Origin: Chloroflexi bacterium RBG_16_68_14
GTDB lineage: Bacteria > Chloroflexota > Dehalococcoidia > DSTF01 > RBG-16-68-14
Direction of reading: 5' to 3'
DNA: 8,014 bases
Assembly (NCBI GenBank): GCA_001796995.1
Contig: MGOB01000076.1
Span: forward strand, 31,325 to 39,338
Of the stretch, positions 1 to 5,418 are shown piece by piece. The notes under the pieces are model-generated. The model had not been told where the DNA came from. It searched no databases and saw only the letters and a list, made by a program, of their open reading frames with translations. Within the stretch, counting starts at the first letter, position 1, and each line of letters starts with the position of its first letter. The translations under genes and the position numbers were made by a program.

Positions 1-435
1 CTGTCGGACGATGTCGCCGTCCAGCACGGCACCGATAAAGATGGTGTGGTCGCCGCCGGCGCAGCGGTCGGCAACGGCGCACTCCAGGTAGGCCAGGCAG
101 CCCTCCAGCACGGGCAGGCCACCGGGGCTCAGACGGTAGGCGGCGCCGCGCAGCCGGCCCTGCTGCGGCTCGCCCCTGGTGGCGAAGACCTGCGAGATCT
201 CCTGCTGGTCGCCCGCCAAGATGTTCACGCAGAACCGGCCGCCCCGGTGGAGCTCCTTGTGGGCGTAGGCCTGCTTGTCGACGCAGACCAGCAGGAGCAG
301 CGGGTCGAGGGAGACGGAGGCCAGGGCGTTGGCCGTGATCCCGTGGAGCCGGCCATCGATTGCGGTGGTCACCACGGCGACGCCGGTGGCGAACTGGCCC
401 ATGATCTGGCGATAGCGGGCGGCGTCGATGCCCAT
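1..435 (-). CDS. Flavin reductase family protein (3' end beyond window)
   Basis: Reading leftward from the ATG at 435 the frame stays open for 145 codons to base 1, so the C-terminus is missing. Seen: an N-terminal block R-x-I-M-G-Q-F-A-T-G-V (9-19), then V-V-T-T (21-24), G-I-T-A-N-A-L-A-S-V-S-L-D-P (32-45), F-C-V-N-I-L (68-73) and a G-D-H-T-I-F-I-G stretch (128-135). This order is typical of the FMN-binding split-barrel flavin reductases (PF01613), usually about 160-170 residues, so some 15-25 residues are probably lost at the edge. Family role: NAD(P)H-dependent reduction of FMN or FAD, often supplying reduced flavin to a separate monooxygenase; no such partner is visible here, so the substrate is unknown. 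The start is supported by AGGAG ending 6 bases before the ATG. The gene follows the epoxide hydrolase by 9 bases and is very likely its operon partner. Confidence 0.9.
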   Translation of the reverse strand, partial: MGIDAARYRQIMGQFATGVAVVTTAIDGRLHGITANALASVSLDPLLLLVCVDKQAYAHKELHRGGRFCVNILAGDQQEISQVFATRGEPQQGRLRGAAYRLSPGGLPVLEGCLAYLECAVADRCAGGDHTIFIGAVLDGDIVRQ

Positions 436-441
436 GGCGGT

Positions 442-446
442 CTCCT
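442..446 (-). promoter_or_regulatory. Shine-Dalgarno overlapping upstream stop codon
   Basis: On the minus strand AGGAG lies 6 bases before the flavin reductase ATG and shares two bases with the TAG stop of the epoxide hydrolase (445-447). A ribosome terminating on the hydrolase would sit on the initiation site of the reductase, so coupled translation is a reasonable inference. Confidence 0.6.
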
Positions 447-1398
447 ACTCTAGTCCCCGGAGGAACTCGATGAGCGCGGCATTGACCTCGGCCGGGCGCT
501 CCTGCTGCGTCCAGTGACCGCAGCCCGGCAGGAGCACCACGTCTCGCAGGTCCGGCACGTGCTCCTTCATCGCATCGATGCTGGTGAAGCTGAGCACGGG
601 GTCGCGGTCGCCGGCGATGAACAGCGCCGGCTGCGAGACCTTCGCGCCGGCCAGCTGCGGCAGCTCCTCCCAGTCGCGGTCCATGTTGCGGTAGCGGTCA
701 AGCCCTCCCCGGAAGCCGGTGCGCTCTAATTCGCTGACGAAGTAGTCCAGGTCCTCCTCCGTGAGCCAGGAGGGGAGCTGTTCCGGCTCCGGCATGCCGT
801 CCAGGAACTTCGCCTCCTTCGGCTTCTGCGATAGGGCCGCTCCCGGGGGCGCGTCGCCCGAGACGGCGTACAGGAACATGCGCATCGTCCTGCGCACGTC
901 CGCCTCCAGCTCCGCCTCCGCGACGCCGGGCTCCTGGAAGTAGAGGATGTAGAAGAAGCTGTCGGCGAAGACCTGCTTGAAGAGCTGGGTGGGCGGCATC
1001 GGCCCGCGCTGGAAGAACGGCACGCTCATGCCGACCACGGCGCGTACGCGTTGCGGGTACAGGATGGCGCAGTTCCACGCAATGGGGGCGCCCCAGTCGT
1101 GCCCGACCACGACGGCGCTGCTCTCCCCGAGGGCGTCCAGCAGGCCAACCACGTCCGCCGTCATGTTCCGCATGCTGTAGCTCTCGATGGCCTCCGGCGC
1201 GTCGGTGTGCCCGTACCCGCGCAGGTCGGGCGCGACGGCATGGTAGCCGGCGGCCGCCAGCGCCGGGAGCTGGTGCCGCCAGGAGTACCACGACTCCGGG
1301 AAGCCGTGCAGCAGCACTACCAGGGGGCCTTCTCCCTGCTCCGCGATGTGCATGGCGATGCCGTTCGCCTCGATCGTGAGATGTGTGATGTCAGCCAT
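445..1398 (-). CDS. Alpha/beta hydrolase, soluble epoxide hydrolase type
   Basis: A complete 317-residue cytoplasmic alpha/beta-hydrolase, the normal length for bacterial EphA-like enzymes. Seen: oxyanion-hole motif H-G-F-P (31-34); nucleophile elbow G-H-D-W-G (99-103) with Asp101 as nucleophile; G-D-R-D-P-V (263-268) with Asp266 as the likely acid; G-C-G-H-W (292-296) with His295 as base. The cap carries both epoxide-activating tyrosines in their family context: Tyr150 in Y-I-L-Y-F-Q-E-P-G and Tyr236 in R-Y-R-N-M. An Asp nucleophile plus two cap tyrosines separates epoxide hydrolases from haloalkane dehalogenases and serine esterases. Expected reaction: opening an epoxide to a vicinal diol through a covalent Asp ester. 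The natural substrate cannot be read from sequence. GAGGAGG lies just before the ATG. It is the first gene of a two-gene unit with the flavin reductase, which could suggest an oxidation-then-hydrolysis route, but this is inference. Confidence 0.93.
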   Translation of the reverse strand: MADITHLTIEANGIAMHIAEQGEGPLVVLLHGFPESWYSWRHQLPALAAAGYHAVAPDLRGYGHTDAPEAIESYSMRNMTADVVGLLDALGESSAVVVGHDWGAPIAWNCAILYPQRVRAVVGMSVPFFQRGPMPPTQLFKQVFADSFFYILYFQEPGVAEAELEADVRRTMRMFLYAVSGDAPPGAALSQKPKEAKFLDGMPEPEQLPSWLTEEDLDYFVSELERTGFRGGLDRYRNMDRDWEELPQLAGAKVSQPALFIAGDRDPVLSFTSIDAMKEHVPDLRDVVLLPGCGHWTQQERPAEVNAALIEFLRGLE

Positions 1399-1437
1399 GG
1401 TACCCTCCTCGTCACTGCGTCAGAGCCTGATCGGGAG

Positions 1438-1467
1438 ATTATCCGCTAAAACGTTCCCTGCGCGCAA
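1438..1467 (-). promoter_or_regulatory. Putative sigma70 promoter for hydrolase/reductase unit
   Basis: On the minus strand a GATAAT box (1438-1443, five of six consensus bases) has a weak TTGCGC (1462-1467, three of six) 18 bases upstream. Transcription would start near 1431, giving a leader of about 33 bases that contains the GAGGAGG ribosome binding site. The -35 is poor, so the call rests on the -10 and on position. Confidence 0.4.
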
Positions 1468-1484
1468 AGCGGTTACCGGCGCCT

Positions 1485-1513
1485 TGGACAAAGCTCCGTC
1501 GGTGCCCTATCAT
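1485..1513 (+). promoter_or_regulatory. Near-consensus sigma70 promoter, likely leaderless start
   Basis: TGGACA (1485-1490, five of six) and TATCAT (1508-1513, five of six) are separated by exactly 17 bases. A start 6-8 bases after the -10 falls at 1519-1521, on the ATG at 1521. The first in-frame ATG (1512) overlaps the -10 itself and could not be on this transcript. It faces away from the promoter of the hydrolase; the two -35 boxes are 17 bases apart. Confidence 0.55.
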
Positions 1514-1520
1514 GCCAGCG

Positions 1521-2768
1521 ATGGTCACCTCGGCGGGAAACTGGGAGGCGGAGCAGCTCGAGAAGAGCCTGTCGCGGCGGGTGCGGGGGGGCTTTGGCGC
1601 CTACTGGGTGGCCGGTTCCCGTCCTCAGGAGCCGCCGCCGGTGCCGCCCATCGCCCTCACCGGTGGCATCCCCGACGCCGACACGCTGCCCATCCAGGAG
1701 CTGATGGAGGCCTCGAGCAGCGTGCTGCGTCGCGAGGGGCAGGATGCCCTCCGCTACGGCGGCCACCAGGGCCACGTGGGCCTGCGCGACTGGCTGGCCC
1801 AGGAGCTGGGCCGCCGGGAGGGCTTGTCCCTCACCGCCGACAGCTTCACCATCACCAATGGCATCTCCGGCGCGCTGGTCAACGTCTGCGAGACGTTCCT
1901 GGACGAGGGCGACGTGGGCCTGGCCGAGTCGCCCACCTTCCCCGGCGGGGCGGGCGCCATGCAGAACTGCCTAAGTCAGGTCGTCGGCGTCCCCCTGGAC
2001 GAGGACGGCATCATCCCGGAAGCGCTGTCTGAGACTATCGAGCGCCTGAAGGGGGAGGGGCGTCGAGTAAAGCTGCTCTACACCACGCCCAACTTCCAAA
2101 ACCCCACCGGGACCACCATGACGCTGGAACGGCGCCAGGCCGTAGTGGAGGTCTGCCAGCGCCACGGCGTGCTCATCGCCGAGGACGACGCCTACGGCGA
2201 CATCCGGTTCGAGGGGGAGCGGCTGCCCTCCCTCTTCGCCCTGGCCGGCGGCAAGGGGGCCGTCTACCTGGGCACCTTCAGCAAGACCATGGCCACCGGC
2301 CTGCGGGTGGGCTGGGTGCTGGCCGACGAGCTGGTGATCGAGGCGCTGCTGCGGACGCGGTTCGACCTGGGCACCAGCCCCTGGCTCCAGCGCACCGTCC
2401 TGGAGTTCGTCTCCACCGGGCTCCTGGAGCACCACCTGGCGAAGGTGAACGAGGTGTACCGCAGCAAGCGGGACGCCATGCTGGCGGCGCTCGACGAGCG
2501 CTGCGGCCGCTACGCCAGCTGGGGCCGGCCGGAGGGCGGCTACTTCCTCTGGCTCACCCTGGCGGAAACGGTCGAACCCGCTGCCCTGGCCGAGGCCGCC
2601 CGGCGCCTGGGTGTGGCCTACGTGGGGGGCCCCGCCTTCCACCTGGACGGCGGGGGTCAGCGCTCGATCCGGCTCGCCTACAGCTTCGTCCGCGAGCAGG
2701 AGATCCCGGAGGCGATCCTCCGCCTGGGCCGCGCCCTGGAGGAGGCGGCCCGGAGCGGGGCCAAGTAG
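1521..2768 (+). CDS. PLP-dependent aminotransferase, LysN/ARO8-like
   Basis: A 415-residue fold-type I aminotransferase (class I/II), numbered from the ATG at 1521. Seen: N-F-Q-N-P-T-G (191-197) with Asn194 for the PLP ring oxygen; E-D-D-A-Y-G (221-226) with Asp222 against the pyridine nitrogen and Tyr225; F-S-K-T (253-256) with Lys255 as Schiff-base lysine; G-L-R-V-G-W (260-265) with Arg262 contacting the phosphate; R-L-A-Y-S-F (384-389) with Arg384 as the substrate carboxylate anchor. No N-terminal GntR helix-turn-helix precedes the domain, so it is an enzyme and not a MocR regulator. Best family match is 2-aminoadipate/aromatic/branched-chain transaminases, which move amino groups to 2-oxoglutarate; the exact amino acid is not readable. 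An in-frame ATG at 1512 adds three residues, but neither start has a Shine-Dalgarno and the promoter places the transcript start at 1521. First of three closely spaced genes. Confidence 0.93.
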   Translation: MVTSAGNWEAEQLEKSLSRRVRGGFGAYWVAGSRPQEPPPVPPIALTGGIPDADTLPIQELMEASSSVLRREGQDALRYGGHQGHVGLRDWLAQELGRREGLSLTADSFTITNGISGALVNVCETFLDEGDVGLAESPTFPGGAGAMQNCLSQVVGVPLDEDGIIPEALSETIERLKGEGRRVKLLYTTPNFQNPTGTTMTLERRQAVVEVCQRHGVLIAEDDAYGDIRFEGERLPSLFALAGGKGAVYLGTFSKTMATGLRVGWVLADELVIEALLRTRFDLGTSPWLQRTVLEFVSTGLLEHHLAKVNEVYRSKRDAMLAALDERCGRYASWGRPEGGYFLWLTLAETVEPAALAEAARRLGVAYVGGPAFHLDGGGQRSIRLAYSFVREQEIPEAILRLGRALEEAARSGAK

Positions 2769-2808
2769 GCTTAGGCGGTCCTCAAGGAGAAACGGGAAGG
2801 AGCGTCCC

Positions 2809-3108
2809 ATGCCCGCACCGAGTCGTCCTCTTCCCCGGCCGTTCAGCTACCACTGGGGTAACGGCCGCGTCGTGGAGGAGGCTTCCTACACCGGCCGCCA
2901 CCACGAGCCGGCTATCCAGCTCCTCGAGTATGACGATGGGGAGGCCGCTGGGAGCTGGTCGATCCGCTTCTGTTTCTACAACAAGGAAGGGCGCTTCCAG
3001 CGGTCGCCCCTCGTGGTCAGCGAAGACGAGTTGGAGGGGCTGCGGGCGACGCTGGCCCAAACCCCTCGCCTGCGCGCCCTGCTCAGGCGGCTCGTCCAAG
3101 AGGACTGA
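2809..3108 (+). CDS. Small uncharacterised protein, 99 residues
   Basis: I do not recognise a characterised family. The ATG at 2809 is chosen because AAGGAG (2797-2802) lies 6 bases upstream; the same frame is open back to 2611, but that part is inside the aminotransferase. The product has no signal peptide or membrane segment. It begins with a Pro/Arg-rich stretch (1-11), then alternating hydrophobic stretches around residues 20-28, 34-41, 48-57 and 64-70 that look like short beta strands, with conserved-looking aromatics (F12, Y14, W16, W50, F54, F56, Y57). It ends in one long amphipathic helix (72-97) rich in Leu, Arg and Glu. That suggests a small alpha/beta cytoplasmic domain. It sits 40 bases after the aminotransferase and 21 bases before the SH3b membrane gene, in the same frame as the latter, so co-expression is likely. 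Function unknown. Confidence 0.75.
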   Translation: MPAPSRPLPRPFSYHWGNGRVVEEASYTGRHHEPAIQLLEYDDGEAAGSWSIRFCFYNKEGRFQRSPLVVSEDELEGLRATLAQTPRLRALLRRLVQED

Positions 3109-3129
3109 CCAGACGACGATGGTGCAGGC

Positions 3130-3852
3130 GTGAGCAGCTGGCTGGACCGACCCGGATACGTGGCGCTCGTGGCCTTCGTCGCCGGCGCGGCCGTCGCCGG
3201 TCTCGTCCTCTTCTTCGTCCTGAGGGGCGGCGGCGATGGGGACAGCGGTGGGCAGGCGAGGGCCACGACCACGGCGGAGACGACACCGGCCGCTACTTCC
3301 ACCGCCGAGGGCACGCGCGTGGCCGGGACTATTACCCCCACGCCGGGGCCGCCGGCTACGGCCACGCCGGTCCGCTCTCAGGACCCCGACGAGGCGCTCA
3401 CTGCCTTCATCCGCGAGGAGTTGGACGCGGAGCACATCGGCGAATGTCCCCAGCAGCCGGCCCCCGGCGGTTCGCCGGAGGGCATCTGCTCGGTCGAGCT
3501 GTACCGGAGCGAGGAGCTGGTGACGTTCACGCTGGGCGTGCCCTTCAGCGAGGGCATCGGTGAGGCCGTGCTCACCCGCGGTGAGGACGGCTTCTGGTCG
3601 GTGGACTTCGTCGAGTTCGCTCCCCTGGGCGAGAGCATCGTCCTCGGTTCGCAGGCGGTGGTCTTCGGCGCCGGTAGCTGCCTCAACTTCCGCGAGGAGG
3701 CCAGCCTCTCCTCCGAGGTGCTCTGGTGCCTGGTGGACGGCACGAGCGGCCCGGTGGCGGAGGGCCCCGTCCAGGCCGACGGGATCACCTGGTGGCGGCT
3801 GGAGGGCCTGGGCTGGGCCAGCGCCGAGTTCCTGATGCCGGTGGGAGAATGA
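3130..3852 (+). CDS. Single-pass membrane protein with extracytoplasmic SH3b domain
   Basis: A 240-residue protein with a short N-terminal tail, one hydrophobic helix (about 10-31) followed by Arg-Gly-Gly-Gly, a Thr/Ala/Pro/Ser-rich linker (about 43-82), a middle alpha/beta domain (about 85-175) and a bacterial SH3 domain at 177-237. The SH3b signature is visible: C-L-N-F-R-E-E-A-S (184-192), a G-P-V turn, D-G-I-T-W-W-R-L (217-224) and G-W-A-S-A-E-F-L (228-235). The tail should be cytoplasmic and the rest outside. SH3b domains commonly bind cell-wall peptides or other envelope ligands. Cys106/Cys120 in the middle domain and Cys184/Cys200 in the SH3b domain could form disulfides. The start is GTG with no convincing Shine-Dalgarno; a four-codon ATG frame (3119-3133) ends with TGA overlapping the GTG. 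No enzymatic domain was found, so a sensing or envelope role is only a guess. Confidence 0.8.
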   Translation: MSSWLDRPGYVALVAFVAGAAVAGLVLFFVLRGGGDGDSGGQARATTTAETTPAATSTAEGTRVAGTITPTPGPPATATPVRSQDPDEALTAFIREELDAEHIGECPQQPAPGGSPEGICSVELYRSEELVTFTLGVPFSEGIGEAVLTRGEDGFWSVDFVEFAPLGESIVLGSQAVVFGAGSCLNFREEASLSSEVLWCLVDGTSGPVAEGPVQADGITWWRLEGLGWASAEFLMPVGE

Positions 3853-3957
3853 ACTGTCGCACTTGGGCCAGAGTGGACATGGAAGCTTCTGGCTGCTTGG
3901 GAGGAACGCTTCTCCAACAAGGGGCGCTCGGAACCAATTCCGTTGCGCCTGGTCTGC

Positions 3958-3989
3958 GGGCCGGACAGACCTTCAGGTCTGTCCGGCCC
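3958..3989. repeat. Perfect 15-bp inverted repeat (hairpin)
   Basis: Arms 3958-3972 and 3975-3989 are exact reverse complements with two bases between them; as RNA it would fold to a 14-bp GC-rich stem with a TTCA tetraloop. It lies 105 bases after the SH3b gene and 25 bases before the -10-like box of the CoA transferase. No T-run follows on either strand, so a classical intrinsic terminator is not supported. Alternatives are a dispersed palindromic (REP/MITE-like) element, a factor-assisted terminator, or an operator dyad. Confidence 0.8.
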
Positions 3990-4014
3990 TAGTCTCGCAG
4001 CGTCGCGTTTCCTG

Positions 4015-4020
4015 TATACT
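4015..4020 (+). promoter_or_regulatory. Possible -10 box for CoA transferase
   Basis: TATACT matches five of six -10 bases and would start transcription near 4027, leaving a leader of about 40 bases that ends with AGGGAGG before the ATG. No good -35 is seen at 16-18 bases upstream, where the sequence directly follows the inverted repeat. An activator-dependent or extended element is possible. Confidence 0.35.
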
Positions 4021-4066
4021 AGCCTACATCTGACGTTCAGAGGTCATTCCCCTCAGGGAGGCATCG

Positions 4067-5344
4067 ATGGCCGGCCCGCTCGCGGGCGTCCGGATCCTGG
4101 AGTTCACCGAGATCATCGCCGGGCCCTTCGCTGGCATGCTCCTGTCCGACATGGGGGCGGAGATCATCAAGGTGGAGCCGCCGGAGGGCGAGCCCTGGCG
4201 CCTCTTCGCCCAGTTCGTCCCCACGGAGAGCCGGACCTACATCTCCCTCAACCGCGGCAAGCGCAGCCTGGCCCTGGACTTGGCCAGGCCGGAGGCCCAG
4301 GAGGTCATGTGCCGGCTGGTGCTCGACATGGACGTGGTGCTGGTCAACTACCGGCCGGACGTCGCCTCCAAGCTGGGCATCGATTACGAGACGCTGTCCG
4401 CCCTCAACCCGCGCCTCATCTACTGCGATAACACCGCCTTCGGCCGCAGGGGCTCCCAGGCCCACCGGCCCGGCTACGACATCATCGTCCAGGGGCTGAG
4501 CGGGGTGATGGCGACCGAGGGCAAGACCCAGGACGGGATACCGCTCCTGAACGCCATCCCCGTCGCCGACTACTCCACCGGCATCATGATGGCCTGGGCC
4601 GTCTGCGCCGCCCTCTTCGTCCGGGAGCGCACCCCGACTCGTCGGGGCCAGAAGATCGACACGACGCTCCTGGGCAGCGCGCTGGCCGTCCAGAACGTTC
4701 ACTTCCAGCTGGTGGAGTCGGCGGACCGGGAGTGGCGGGACGCCTTCCTGGAGCGGCTGGGGCAGGCCCGCGAGGACGGGGCGGAGTACGAGGAGCTGCG
4801 CAAGTCCCTCCTCTCCGTGCGCCCCCTCCAGGCCATCGGCAACATCCACTACCGCGTCTACAAGACCAGGGACTCCTACGTCGTGGTCGGCGCCCTCAGC
4901 GCCGCGCTGCGCAAGAAGCTCTGTGCCGCCATCGGCGTCGAGGACCAGCGCATCGATAACCCGGACTGGGACCCGACGCTGCCCGCGTCCCGCGAGTACG
5001 CCCTGGGGCTGGTCGAGCAGGCGGAGGCGATCTTCAGAGAGCGCACCACTGACGAGTGGCTGGCGCTGTTCGACGAGTGTGGGGTGCCCGCCGGGCCCTT
5101 CAAGTTCACCCAGGAGCTGCTCGATGACCCCCAGGTAGTGGCCAACGACCTCCAGGTGACGGTGGAGCACTCGCTGGTGGGGACGGTGCACATGGTGGGG
5201 CCGCCCCTCCAGATGAGCGAGACGCCCCTCCAGGTGCAGGGCCCCTCCCCCGCCCTGGGCCAGCACACGGACGAGATCCTCTCGTGTCTTGGGTACAGCG
5301 CCGGGGAGATCGCTTCCATGCGGGAGGCGGGAGTGATACGATAG
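4067..5344 (+). CDS. CaiB/BaiF class III CoA transferase
   Basis: A complete 425-residue member of the class III CoA transferases (PF02515). Seen: the family opening G-V-R-I-L-E-F-T (7-14) and A-G-P-F-A-G-M-L-L-S-D-M-G-A-E-I-I-K-V-E (18-37); L-N-R-G-K-R-S-L-A-L-D-L (61-72); N-Y-R-P (94-97); G-Y-D-I-I-V-Q-G-L-S-G (136-146); P-V-A-D-Y-S-T-G (165-172), where Asp168 is the expected catalytic aspartate that forms the acyl-CoA anhydride; and the C-terminal D-E-C-G-V-P-A-G-P (336-344). The family moves CoA between carboxylic acids (formyl/oxalate, carnitine, bile acids, succinate/aromatics) or racemises 2-methylacyl-CoA. The substrate is not readable. The Gly-rich loop of formyl-CoA transferase is not visible in the 250-275 region, so oxalate metabolism is not favoured. 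Start supported by AGGGAGG, 5 bases before the ATG. It appears to be transcribed alone. Confidence 0.93.
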   Translation: MAGPLAGVRILEFTEIIAGPFAGMLLSDMGAEIIKVEPPEGEPWRLFAQFVPTESRTYISLNRGKRSLALDLARPEAQEVMCRLVLDMDVVLVNYRPDVASKLGIDYETLSALNPRLIYCDNTAFGRRGSQAHRPGYDIIVQGLSGVMATEGKTQDGIPLLNAIPVADYSTGIMMAWAVCAALFVRERTPTRRGQKIDTTLLGSALAVQNVHFQLVESADREWRDAFLERLGQAREDGAEYEELRKSLLSVRPLQAIGNIHYRVYKTRDSYVVVGALSAALRKKLCAAIGVEDQRIDNPDWDPTLPASREYALGLVEQAEAIFRERTTDEWLALFDECGVPAGPFKFTQELLDDPQVVANDLQVTVEHSLVGTVHMVGPPLQMSETPLQVQGPSPALGQHTDEILSCLGYSAGEIASMREAGVIR

Positions 5345-5418
5345 GTCCACGTAGCGTCCTACCGCGTTTTACAGGCACTAGCCGCACCACTTAAGGCAAG
5401 TCAACGGAGGTCTAAGTT

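Noticed and set aside
46..453. A 135-codon plus-strand open frame at the left edge
   Set aside because: It is the antisense shadow of the flavin reductase, whose protein motifs on the minus strand are clear.
1971..2810. A 279-codon minus-strand open frame opposite the aminotransferase
   Set aside because: No family motif, repetitive Gly/Gln/Val composition, and fully opposite a gene with intact catalytic residues.
3119..3133. A four-codon ATG frame ending in TGA across the GTG of the SH3b gene, as a leader peptide
   Set aside because: No ribosome binding site at a suitable distance and too short to judge; noted only as context for the weak GTG start.
3958..3989. Intrinsic terminator call for the inverted repeat
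   Set aside because: The stem is strong but no T-rich tract follows on either strand, so it is listed as a repeat.
4037..5350. A 437-codon open frame on the minus strand covering the whole CoA transferase gene
   Set aside because: Its translation is a low-complexity Gly/His/Asp/Leu-rich mixture with no domain, and the opposite strand has all CaiB motifs. Such antisense frames are expected from strong G/C third-position bias.
5368..5396. TTTACA (5368-5373) as a -35 box for the GmrSD-like gene
   Set aside because: At 15-17 bases downstream there is no sequence resembling a -10, so a promoter call is not supported, although the hexamer itself is good.
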